Shown here piece after piece: positions 24,768 through 31,211 of a DNA stretch of 32,672 nucleotides. Position 1 is the stretch's first letter; each line of letters opens with the position of its first letter. The translations under genes and the position numbers were made by a program. The DNA is from a virus. Under the pieces are notes generated by a model. That model did not search any database. It saw only the letters and a list, made by a program, of their open reading frames with translations, and was not told where the DNA came from. Where the stretch lies: IMG/VR virus record IMGVR_UViG_3300004463_000125, positions 1 through 32,672 of that record, one strand, 5' to 3'.

Positions 24768-25182
24768 CTCATTGAAACGCTTGTTCAGCCCACTCGTGCC
24801 AGTGATTTGTGTCTGGGTCGCATTGCTGGCATTCGCTTTGTGGAAAGACGGCGACTGGCCGAATGACAGGCATTATGTGTGGGGAACACTGGCGATTATG
24901 GCGACTTTTCTCATTTTGGTGGCGACCTTAATGATCAGAAATATGGATGGCTTCGACTGGCTTACGGTTTCTTTGGCGTTTGCCTTTGCATCGTCGTCGT
25001 TGATGCCCTTCTATCTCATGGCGAGCGTGTTGTGGCGAGACTTTTTCATCCACCATCGTTCTCACCTGCTCATAGGCACATGCATTCTTATCATTACGCC
25101 TTGTGTTCTTGCCATCTTCATGCTTCTCCATTCCGGGGAAAATGGATATGCGCGAAGGCACAGGAATCGAGAGTATGAGTAA
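24760..25182 (+). CDS. Four-helix membrane protein, function unknown
   Basis: The 140-residue product is largely hydrophobic with about four predicted membrane spans (around residues 11-28, 41-60, 67-88 and 101-122) and polar loops. The C-terminus is basic then acidic. It overlaps the preceding gene by 8 bases, suggesting joint expression. Positively charged residues near several spans are consistent with an inner-membrane protein. It could be a holin or an immunity-type membrane protein, but no specific motif supports either. Confidence 0.5.
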   Translation: MIDSLKRLFSPLVPVICVWVALLAFALWKDGDWPNDRHYVWGTLAIMATFLILVATLMIRNMDGFDWLTVSLAFAFASSSLMPFYLMASVLWRDFFIHHRSHLLIGTCILIITPCVLAIFMLLHSGENGYARRHRNREYE

Positions 25183-25208
25183 GCGATTCAGGAGTTAGGT
25201 GCAGTCGA

Positions 25209-25655
25209 ATGAATATCTCGTTCAGTTGGACATCAGCGGCATTGCTGGCTGGCAAGAAGACCGTTACGCGACGTGATTGGCAGTGGCCGCATTACCGGAA
25301 ATTCACAATAGGAGATGAAGTCACCGCATACGATTTTAACCCTCGCAACAAAGGCCAGAAGATAGGCTCGATCCGGATCGTGTCACTCGACAAGCAGTTC
25401 ATGAGTGATATGCCTGATTCAGATTATGAATCCGAGGGATTTGCATATCTGCATGATTTGTATGGCGGGTATGCAACCTCGTGGGAGTCGTTTGAGCGCT
25501 GGAGAGATACGGGTGGTGCGCTCTATGTCGTGCGATTCGAGCCGGTACAGATGCGCACAGAGTTATTGCTCGACGAAGAGTGGATGGAGAATTACCGGCG
25601 TCGGTCGCTGGCGTCACTTGAGAAGAAGTTTGTCGACTTGAAGGTGGTGTCCTGA
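25209..25655 (+). CDS. ASCH-domain protein
   Basis: The 148-residue protein opens with strand-rich MNISFSWTSAALLAGKKTVT followed by RRDW, then KFTIGDEVTAYDFNPRN and KIGSIRIVSLD. The K-T-x-T-R-R motif and the G-D-x-V-x-A strand are typical of ASCH domains, a PUA-like beta barrel that binds nucleic acids. One bacterial member hydrolyses N4-acetylcytidine. The C-terminal third is acidic and helical (LLDEEWMENYRRRSLASLEK). AGGAG lies about 15 bases upstream. The gene lies between small membrane proteins and the endolysin, which is not where an RNA-binding enzyme would be needed, so it is likely an accessory gene. Confidence 0.7.
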   Translation: MNISFSWTSAALLAGKKTVTRRDWQWPHYRKFTIGDEVTAYDFNPRNKGQKIGSIRIVSLDKQFMSDMPDSDYESEGFAYLHDLYGGYATSWESFERWRDTGGALYVVRFEPVQMRTELLLDEEWMENYRRRSLASLEKKFVDLKVVS

Positions 25656-25691
25656 CCATCGGGACAAGCGACAGACGTTTCTCCCGATGGT
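25655..25691 (+). terminator. Hairpin directly after the ASCH stop codon
   Basis: The last base of the stop codon and the next nine bases (25655-25664, ACCATCGGGA) pair perfectly with 25682-25691 (TCCCGATGGT), giving a 10-bp stem with a 17-base loop. No T-run follows, so it is not a classic intrinsic terminator, but it may stop or slow transcription or protect the upstream mRNA. Confidence 0.5.
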
Positions 25692-25791
25692 GAGGCAATG
25701 CCTTGAAGTCTCACGTAATGGTGGCGGTCGGGCGATGTGTGGTCGGCATCGTCGGTACGTGCCAGCGATCCACTGATCGTCGTCGGAACCA

Positions 25792-25842
25792 GCCGGGACA
25801 GCAATCGCCCCTGTCCCGGCGACCATCTCTCTTGTGTATAAT
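25792..25842 (+). promoter_or_regulatory. GC-rich hairpin followed by a TATAAT box, before the endolysin
   Basis: A 9-bp perfect stem (25792-25800 GCCGGGACA with 25812-25820 TGTCCCGGC, loop 11) is followed 16 bases later by an exact TATAAT at 25837-25842. I see no good -35 hexamer at the right distance, because the stem occupies that place; an activator could replace it. The start would be about 25849, giving a short leader to the ATG at 25881. The 225-base gap 25656-25880 contains this element, the hairpin at 25655-25691 and a weak 5-bp stem around 25733-25751, and no gene that I could find. Confidence 0.45.
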
Positions 25843-25880
25843 GCAATTATGGTCAATCGGGGCGATAGGAGATATGACCT

Positions 25881-27398
25881 ATGACGATAACTCGATCGTC
25901 AGAGTGGCGAAATCTGGGCGATGTCAGCTACGAAACGTGGCGAGATGCGATCACACGAGCCAGCGGTCCGTCTGATTTAGCGGCAAGAGCTTCATGGGAA
26001 GCAGCTAGACCGCACAGTGCATTGCTCCTGAACAAGCTCAGAGCCGAGTCCTCATTCGGCACGGTTGCGAATCGAAACAATCCCACAATTACCCGCAATC
26101 CATTCTCACTCCGCAAATACAATGAAGATGGCACTCCTGATTCAGAGAATGAGGGCAACCCATCAGGCTATCTCCACTTCGCTACATGGGCAGATGGCGT
26201 TCGTGCGGCGAGAGAGCGAATAACTGATCCGCAGGCATTCGCCGATCAGACGTACAATGCGTACAACCCGTACCCCGCTACTCGATCTCTCAGTGATCTT
26301 GTCTATGCCTACAGTCCTCCCGGTCCGGGTGGATCGTGGAATGACACAGAGGGGATCATCAGAGAATCAGTGTCGTATATCAATCACATTACCGGCGAAC
26401 AGGAGCATCCAGTGGCAGAACTGACGTTTGGACTAGTCCCAGAACCTCCGTATATCGACATGATCGTGCGCAAGGATCGACCCGGTCAGGGATATGATGT
26501 TTGTCCGCCACGACATAACATCGGCCTTGTCCCTCATGAGACTCAGGGCGATCCTGCTGGAGAGGGGATTGTCGAGCTTGAATGGTATCGACGCTTCTTC
26601 TCCTGCCCGAATGGGGAGAGATGCGGAGATGCGCTCGTGGACTGGTGTTGCGCACGTGATGGGACAGCGGCTCGATTCAATGATCCCAATGGCACAAGGG
26701 AGCCTTGGGCGAGCGGTGGACCGGCGAACTGGTCCGATCCAGAGGGGGCTGCGTGGAACACTCGATTCAATCCCAGTAAGCGCAATGAGATTCTGGAGAG
26801 CGTGGAGTTTATCAAGACGGACTCCGCACGCATGACAGCGGCGCAGATTGCGTGGGGCGCTGCTCGATGTGCCTACATTGCGGATCAGGATGGTCAGCCG
26901 TGGCACGAATATCCCTATCCGTCGAAGCACGGCAAGACGAATCAGAATTGCGAGCACAGGCAACTGTCCAAGACAAGCTGTGGTCAGCATCCTGACGATC
27001 TCAGTGCTATGAGAGCGCAGACCCGATCGATCATGAAGCGGTATCAGGAGAGTGGCGGAACCAATACGACTCAGCCACCCGCTCCGGATTCTTATGCGAA
27101 ACCTGTCCCGATCAAGGAACTCGAAGCATATGCCGACATGAGCGATGACGAAGTCCCCGCTACCGTCGTCGTCGGTCGAAACGAATTCATTTTCGTGAGT
27201 GATCAGGTCAAGGCTAAGGTCGACACACGTCGCAGACAGTATGCTGATGACGATGCTCGACCGATCGGTCCTGACATCAGGGCAGGTGCAGATTTCTACG
27301 TCCGATGGTTAGTCGAGGCTGGTGACGGAAAGGAGTATTACATCACGCCCTACTGGACTCGCGTTCTGGTGTCAGACACGGAGCGCGTCAGCGACTAG
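25881..27398 (+). CDS. Endolysin, two-domain peptidoglycan hydrolase
   Basis: The 505-residue protein begins with a domain like glucosaminidases and lytic transglycosylases (about 1-175). It has a likely catalytic Glu in KLRAESSFG (E56) and a later YLHFATWADGVRAARERI, typical of such domains. Residues about 185-385 resemble zinc amidases of the N-acetylmuramoyl-alanine amidase type: NIGLVPHETQ supplies a zinc histidine, and SKHGKTNQNCEHRQLSKTSC supplies the distal His/Cys/Lys group. A proline-rich linker (about 393-412) leads to a C-terminal domain of about 90 residues, possibly wall-binding. It would cut the wall at lysis. The start has GGAG nine bases upstream. Confidence 0.75.
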   Translation: MTITRSSEWRNLGDVSYETWRDAITRASGPSDLAARASWEAARPHSALLLNKLRAESSFGTVANRNNPTITRNPFSLRKYNEDGTPDSENEGNPSGYLHFATWADGVRAARERITDPQAFADQTYNAYNPYPATRSLSDLVYAYSPPGPGGSWNDTEGIIRESVSYINHITGEQEHPVAELTFGLVPEPPYIDMIVRKDRPGQGYDVCPPRHNIGLVPHETQGDPAGEGIVELEWYRRFFSCPNGERCGDALVDWCCARDGTAARFNDPNGTREPWASGGPANWSDPEGAAWNTRFNPSKRNEILESVEFIKTDSARMTAAQIAWGAARCAYIADQDGQPWHEYPYPSKHGKTNQNCEHRQLSKTSCGQHPDDLSAMRAQTRSIMKRYQESGGTNTTQPPAPDSYAKPVPIKELEAYADMSDDEVPATVVVGRNEFIFVSDQVKAKVDTRRRQYADDDARPIGPDIRAGADFYVRWLVEAGDGKEYYITPYWTRVLVSDTERVSD

Positions 27399-27406
27399 GA
27401 GACGTT

Positions 27407-27469
27407 ATGTACATCAGTGCGGGGGCATTCATTATCATCGTCCTGCTGATCATCATCTTTCTGGTGTGA
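27407..27469 (+). CDS. Tiny single-span membrane peptide (20 residues)
   Basis: The ORF begins with ATG 8 bases after the endolysin stop, with AGGAG overlapping that stop at proper distance, and ends TGA at 27467-27469. The peptide MYISAGAFIIIVLLIIIFLV is almost entirely hydrophobic, with one membrane span. The ribosome site, the position directly after the endolysin and the two-base spacing to the next small membrane gene make it likely real. It may be a lysis accessory such as a holin modulator. It is below usual annotation length limits. Confidence 0.6.
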   Translation: MYISAGAFIIIVLLIIIFLV

Positions 27470-27471
27470 TC

Positions 27472-27582
27472 ATGGCAACAACGATGATTCCAGTCTTGTA
27501 CATGCAGTTTGGTCTATCATGCCTTGTGGCATATCTCTTGGGAATGTTGACGATGATCGTCATCGCCTGCATCTTTGAGTAA
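27472..27582 (+). CDS. Small membrane peptide (36 residues)
   Basis: The ATG at 27472 begins 2 bases after the previous stop, suggesting coupled translation, and the frame ends at TAA 27580-27582. The product has a hydrophobic stretch from about residue 6 to 34 that could form one span or a tight pair, and a Cys on each side of a G-M-L-T turn. It lies in the tight run endolysin, 20-residue peptide, this peptide, holin-like protein. Function unknown; a lysis role is plausible. Confidence 0.55.
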   Translation: MATTMIPVLYMQFGLSCLVAYLLGMLTMIVIACIFE

Positions 27583-27593
27583 CGGAGAAAGCA

Positions 27594-28091
27594 ATGAAGA
27601 ATCTGTTGTTCGCGTTTGTTCTGGCCTTCATGGCCGCGTTGATGATCGGCGGTGTAGCTGTCGCTCAGGTCGATGAGGATACTCTTGAGGATGCGGCGGC
27701 AACCGAGGAAGCCGCTGAGACGACCACTGACGAATCGACGGTCGACGAAGTAGGAGACGAGCTTGACGAAATCTCCCCGATCGAAACATGGGAACTTCTC
27801 GCCGGTATCATCATTCCGCTGATCGTCGGTGCAATTAACCGTCAAGGGTGGACTGTTCAATACAAGAACGGAGCCTTGTTCGCAGTCTCGGCAGTCATGA
27901 CCGCAATTGGTCTGTACTTCCAAGGCGATCTCGATCAGGTTGAGGACTGGGTGACAACGCTGATGACACTCGCTCTGATGTCGTATGCCACCTACAACAC
28001 GCTTTGGCAATTCCTGCCTCTTCCGCAGCGCATTGAGGCCGCAACTGGCGGCGATCCGATTGCTACGTCGAAGTATCTTCGCTCTCACTAG
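27594..28091 (+). CDS. Signal-peptide-bearing membrane protein, holin candidate
   Basis: The 165-residue protein starts with a typical Sec signal or first span (MKNLLFAFVLAFMAALMIGG, with A-x-A-Q near residue 23-25). A strongly acidic threonine/glutamate-rich stretch follows (about 26-62). Two or three hydrophobic spans come next (about 67-82, 94-110 and 120-136, with a GWTVQYK loop). The C-terminus is polar and basic. The motif IIPLIVGAINRQ resembles the PILVGLVT-type start of holins known in actinobacterial phages. Directly after the endolysin and small peptides it fits as a holin or periplasm-linked lysis regulator. CGGAGAAAG precedes the ATG. Confidence 0.65.
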   Translation: MKNLLFAFVLAFMAALMIGGVAVAQVDEDTLEDAAATEEAAETTTDESTVDEVGDELDEISPIETWELLAGIIIPLIVGAINRQGWTVQYKNGALFAVSAVMTAIGLYFQGDLDQVEDWVTTLMTLALMSYATYNTLWQFLPLPQRIEAATGGDPIATSKYLRSH

Positions 28092-28095
28092 ACGG

Positions 28096-28177
28096 TATAC
28101 TTTCAGTGGTCAGGGGTGTGTTCTTGCAGGATGCTGATGTGTCGTTCCCGGACGAATGCCACTCTCCCCTGACCACT
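28096..28177 (+). promoter_or_regulatory. -10-like box followed by a 12-bp inverted repeat before the ParB gene
   Basis: TATACT (28096-28101) is followed 3 bases later by AGTGGTCAGGGG (28105-28116), whose exact reverse complement CCCCTGACCACT lies at 28166-28177, a 12-bp stem with a 49-base loop. If the box is a promoter, the transcript starts inside the left arm and its 5' leader would be capped by this stem before the ParB ribosome site (GAGG near 28184). No convincing -35 was seen. It might equally end the lysis transcript or bind a protein as two half-sites. It fills most of the 102-base gap 28092-28193. Confidence 0.5.
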
Positions 28178-28193
28178 CTCACTCGAGGCAGAC

Positions 28194-28751
28194 ATGGCGA
28201 AATTCAAATCACGCATCGTCGGGCATGAGGACGTGCCGCCCGATCAACTCTTGGCGAATCCTCTCAATTTCAGAGTCCACTCAAAACAACAACAAACCGC
28301 CATGAAATCGATGCTGGAGTCGATTGGCTGGCTGGATGAAATCATTGTCAACTCTCGCACAGGCCATGTGATCAATGGTCACATGCGAGTCAATATCGCC
28401 ATGCGAGACAATGAACCCACTGTGCCGGTTCGCTACGTGGACTTGACTCAGGAAGAAGAGAATCTTGCACTCGCAACCTTTGATCCCATCTCCGGACTGG
28501 CCTCTCACGACAAAGATGTGCTGGAATCCCTGCTCGAAGACACCGAGGCTCCCAGTGACATTCTTGAGCAATTCCTCTCGAAGCTCCTGCCTGCTGGCGG
28601 AAAGGGCGGAGAAGATGCCGGTGATCAGGAAGACGAGCTTGGCGAAAGCCGCTACATGATTCTGATCGACTGCGAAGATGAAGACGATCAGGTCAGATTG
28701 CTGGAGAAATTCACGAATGAGGGAATAGCGTGTCGAGCACTAAGTTCCTGA
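28194..28751 (+). CDS. ParB-like nuclease/CTPase-fold protein
   Basis: The 185-residue protein has an N-terminal ParB/sulfiredoxin-like domain. A proline-asparagine start (LLANPLNFRVHSKQQQ) precedes a helix and GWLDEIIVNSRTGHVINGHM, the G-H-x-R-like core that coordinates nucleotide in this fold. A following EEENLALATFDPIS completes the domain (about to residue 105). The C-terminal part has an acidic linker and a small alpha-beta segment (ESRYMILIDCEDEDDQVRLL). The gene lacks the helix-turn-helix of plasmid ParB. Similar phage proteins are near DNA-modifying enzymes. It overlaps the next gene by 22 bases, so the two are translated together. Confidence 0.75.
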   Translation: MAKFKSRIVGHEDVPPDQLLANPLNFRVHSKQQQTAMKSMLESIGWLDEIIVNSRTGHVINGHMRVNIAMRDNEPTVPVRYVDLTQEEENLALATFDPISGLASHDKDVLESLLEDTEAPSDILEQFLSKLLPAGGKGGEDAGDQEDELGESRYMILIDCEDEDDQVRLLEKFTNEGIACRALSS

Positions 28752-29857
28752 TCGAGCGGCACGTAGACATCGAGAAAACACCCCGCGTTTTGCAGCTAGA
28801 GGGATTGTTCGATGTTCCACCGTCAGAACGAAGCTCCGAACGTTGGGAAGTTACCCTTGATCTTGATTTCGATTGGAACATCGGGCTTGTGGTCGGACCA
28901 TCTGGCTCAGGAAAGACGACACTGGTTAACGAGCTTTTCCCCGGAGAAGTCGTGGACGGATGGCAATGGCCGGACAGCAAGTCTGTTCTGGATGGATTCC
29001 CTCCCGGAATGCCAGTCCGAGACATCGTCGACCTCTTGTCCTCCGTTGGATTCTCTTCCCCTCCCTCCTGGCTTCGGCCTTATCGAGTTCTCTCCACAGG
29101 AGAGAAGTTTCGAGTCGATATGGCTCGAACACTCGCTGAGAAACCTGCTTTCTCGGTTGTCGACGAGTTCACTTCCGTTGTGGATCGGACTGTTGCGCAG
29201 ATAGGGAGCGCGGCAATAGCAAAGTCAGTGCGCAGGAGAGGCCAGAAGTTCATCGCCGTCTCCTGTCACTATGATGTCATCGACTGGTTGTGTCCAGACT
29301 GGATTTATGAGCCTCACACCAACCGGCTAGAACGGGGGTCACTTCGGCGACGCCCAGACATCACGCTGGTCATCCAAAGGGTCCATCACTCGGCGTGGGA
29401 GTTGTTCCGCAAGCATCACTATCTAGATACATCGCTCCACAAGAGCGCTCATTGCTTCGTAGCGACGTGGAATGATGTTCCTGTAGCGTTTAGCTCTTGG
29501 CTCGCGTCTCCGGGCCATAGAGACGCGTACAGAGAGCATAGGACTGTCTGTCTCCCAGACTATCAGGGTGTCGGGATAGGAAATGCGGTTAGTGATGCCT
29601 GCGCATCGATCGTAAAAGCCGTTGGCAAGCGTCCAATAAGCGCGACATCACACCCGGCGATGATTCGATCTCGGGCAAGGTCGAAGAATTGGAAGCTCGT
29701 TCGTAGCCCATCAATGACCAAACGGGGTGGGAAATTGTACCTAGAGTCAGGCCTTGGGAAACGTTCGGCGATGACGAGATTGACTGCTGGCTTTGCGTAT
29801 GTAGGTCCGGCAATGGATCGATCCTTGGCAGCGTGTTTATGGGCGTCAGAGAAGTGA
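28730..29857 (+). CDS. Fused ABC-ATPase and GNAT acyltransferase (COG2401-like)
   Basis: The GTG start at 28730 has GAGGG 6 bases upstream and lies in the end of the ParB gene. Residues about 25-205 form a soluble ABC ATPase: Walker A GPSGSGKT (56-63), signature LSTGEKFRVD (121-130), Walker B with the acidic pair FSVVDEF (141-147), and a switch histidine in VSCHYD (H180). There are no membrane segments. Residues about 215-370 resemble a GNAT acyltransferase: FVATWNDVPVAFSSW strands, then LPDYQGVGIGNAVSD (acyl-CoA loop, about 275-289) and ATSHPAMIRSRA. The combination matches COG2401, an ATPase fused to a predicted acetyltransferase. Substrate unknown; a nucleic-acid modification is plausible with the ParB partner. 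It is the last plus-strand gene. Confidence 0.8.
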   Translation: MSSTKFLIERHVDIEKTPRVLQLEGLFDVPPSERSSERWEVTLDLDFDWNIGLVVGPSGSGKTTLVNELFPGEVVDGWQWPDSKSVLDGFPPGMPVRDIVDLLSSVGFSSPPSWLRPYRVLSTGEKFRVDMARTLAEKPAFSVVDEFTSVVDRTVAQIGSAAIAKSVRRRGQKFIAVSCHYDVIDWLCPDWIYEPHTNRLERGSLRRRPDITLVIQRVHHSAWELFRKHHYLDTSLHKSAHCFVATWNDVPVAFSSWLASPGHRDAYREHRTVCLPDYQGVGIGNAVSDACASIVKAVGKRPISATSHPAMIRSRARSKNWKLVRSPSMTKRGGKLYLESGLGKRSAMTRLTAGFAYVGPAMDRSLAACLWASEK

Positions 29858-29886
29858 CGTTGGCGATGATCGCAAAGAGTTCATCC

Positions 29887-30453
29887 TCATTCATTTCCGC
29901 CAAGCATCGTGTCGATAAAGACGGTTTCTGGGGTGGCACTGGTTTCCTCACTCCATGACTCATTGACGACAACAAGATATTGCCCGGTCGCAATTCTCTC
30001 GAGAAGGGCGGCGATGCTCCCGCTTCTTGCGTTCCATCCCTGACCGCCAACCGCCCCGATCTTGAACGCAATGTCGATGCAACGCTGGTATCCAAACTCT
30101 GAGATTTTGAGCTTCATTGGGTGGGTTTTTTTCGGTCTTTGATCCGATCTCTTGCCCAGGTGATCGCTAATTGTCTGTTTCGTCACGCCATATTTCGCGG
30201 CAATGTCGACATCCATCATTCCCTGCTTGCGAAGCTCTCTCCACTCATTGAGGGGCAGTCTTTTCGTCTTATCCTTGTGCAGCTTGTGCTGACCGCCTGA
30301 TTTCAGGCTTCGACGATAGGGATCAGACCATATTTTTGCAATGGTCAGGCTAATCCCGAGGTCTGCCGCGATTTCCTCTGGCAATCTACCGGCTTGGGCG
30401 AGTGCTATCGCTTTCTTTCGTACTTCCAGAGCTTCGTTGTCAATATTAGCCAT
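29887..30453 (-). CDS. Protein with two helix-turn-helix segments, likely DNA-binding regulator
   Basis: The 188-residue protein contains two HTH-like regions. The first is EEIAADLGISLTIAKIW (about residues 26-42) and the second DIAAKYGVTKQTISDHLG (about 83-100), the latter a clear recognition helix pattern. A basic stretch (KRSDQRPKKTHPMKLK) follows. The C-terminal part has RSGSIAALLERIATGQY, seen in some phage and mobile-element regulators. It starts near the stop of the 25-residue peptide upstream and ends 29 bases from the convergent ABC-GNAT gene. No terminator beyond a 4-bp stem lies between them. It may control early or late transcription. Confidence 0.7.
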   Translation of the reverse strand: MANIDNEALEVRKKAIALAQAGRLPEEIAADLGISLTIAKIWSDPYRRSLKSGGQHKLHKDKTKRLPLNEWRELRKQGMMDVDIAAKYGVTKQTISDHLGKRSDQRPKKTHPMKLKISEFGYQRCIDIAFKIGAVGGQGWNARSGSIAALLERIATGQYLVVVNESWSEETSATPETVFIDTMLGGNE

Positions 30454-30462
30454 GCTCTGTTC

Positions 30463-30540
30463 CTAGAGCACCGCGACCAGCGCAACCGCTGTGAATATGC
30501 TCAGAATAATGATCCACTTGATGATCTGCTCAGTCTCCAT
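30463..30540 (-). CDS. Tiny membrane peptide (25 residues), minus strand
   Basis: The ATG at 30538-30540 lies in the end of the upstream gene (stop at 30530-30532), and the ORF ends with TAG at 30463-30465. The peptide METEQIIKWIIILSIFTAVA plus five hydrophobic residues has a short acidic start and one membrane span. It fills the gap that otherwise would lie between two genes, and the regulator start follows it by 9 bases, with a purine-rich AGGA at its stop. It is below normal annotation size, but the overlap layout is the same as for its neighbours. Confidence 0.5.
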   Translation of the reverse strand: METEQIIKWIIILSIFTAVALVAVL

Positions 30541-30922
30541 AGTCTTTTTCTCTCGCCTCCACCGATCTCCATGCATCTGTCGCCATTCTGCCCCAGTACG
30601 CTCGCTCTTTCATGGTTCCCACGTTGTTTTTGTCCATCAGCCTCAGTAAATCGTGCTGGAAGTCGTTGATTTCGCCTCCAGCGTTGCGATACGCCGGGAC
30701 AATGCTCTCCAGAGCCTTCATAGCGTCCATCTTGGCCTCAAGACGAAGCTGAGCCTTCTGTAACGCTGGATATGCTCCTGCTGCAATGTCTCGCTTGATC
30801 GCAACCTCGATCACCGGAATGGCGAGCTTCATCACTCGCATTCTTCGACCGTAATTGCCTCCCCTGATTGTTCTGATGTCATACAGCTTCAATGCTGACA
30901 CCATTCTCGTGAATATAGTCAT
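30530..30922 (-). CDS. Helical early-region protein, function unknown
   Basis: The 130-residue protein is mostly helical and basic in its first half (YGRRMRVMKLAIPVIEVAIK) and amphipathic later (QKAQLRLEAKMDAMKALESI). Its end is a tryptophan/tyrosine-containing charged tail. The ATG has GGAG 7 bases upstream and lies 44 bases inside the upstream GNAT gene. No motif was recognised; nucleic-acid binding or an internal accessory role is possible. Confidence 0.55.
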   Translation of the reverse strand: MTIFTRMVSALKLYDIRTIRGGNYGRRMRVMKLAIPVIEVAIKRDIAAGAYPALQKAQLRLEAKMDAMKALESIVPAYRNAGGEINDFQHDLLRLMDKNNVGTMKERAYWGRMATDAWRSVEAREKDYGD

Positions 30923-31211
30923 CTGTGTACTCCGTCACGCCGCATTTCTCGTAAACACGAGCCATGGCAGGGTTCAGCGCTACAGAGCCGCCAAATGCGA
31001 AGCCCTTTGACTCATAGTGCTCTTTGATTTCAGTCAGGAGCTTGGTGGCATGACCTTTGTTCTGATCTGCGCTCAGGATGAAGTAGAGAGTCGCCCACTT
31101 GCCGTCAGACTCATCGCCCGTAGCGACATCTGCGACACAGTCGTATCCCTCCCATCGATCCATCGTGCCTTCCATGAAGCTGTTTCTGGATTTGTGCATT
31201 GTCGCGCTCAT
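30879..31211 (-). CDS. Small GNAT-family acetyltransferase
   Basis: The ATG at 31211 overlaps the previous stop by four bases (ATGA), which is preferred over an in-frame ATG 12 bases upstream; the product is 110 residues. YFILSADQNKGHATKLLTEI holds the acetyl-CoA loop (Q-x-x-G-H-A). NPAMARVYEKCGVTEYTD is the following beta-alpha element, where an N-x-x-x-x-x-Y-x-K-x-G motif ends the GNAT fold. The domain is short, missing some N-terminal strands. The substrate cannot be read. It lies in the minus-strand operon. Confidence 0.7.
   Translation of the reverse strand: MSATMHKSRNSFMEGTMDRWEGYDCVADVATGDESDGKWATLYFILSADQNKGHATKLLTEIKEHYESKGFAFGGSVALNPAMARVYEKCGVTEYTDDYIHENGVSIEAV

Noticed and set aside
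26433-26990. 185-residue minus-strand frame inside the endolysin gene
   Set aside because: Shadow of the amidase-like part; no start signal and no coherent motifs.
29858-29886. Terminator between the convergent genes
   Set aside because: Only a 4-bp stem (GCGA-TGA-TCGC) without a T-run; too weak to call.
29589-30095. 168-residue minus-strand frame across the convergent junction
   Set aside because: It overlaps both the GNAT domain and the regulator, is serine/proline-rich and has no ribosome site.
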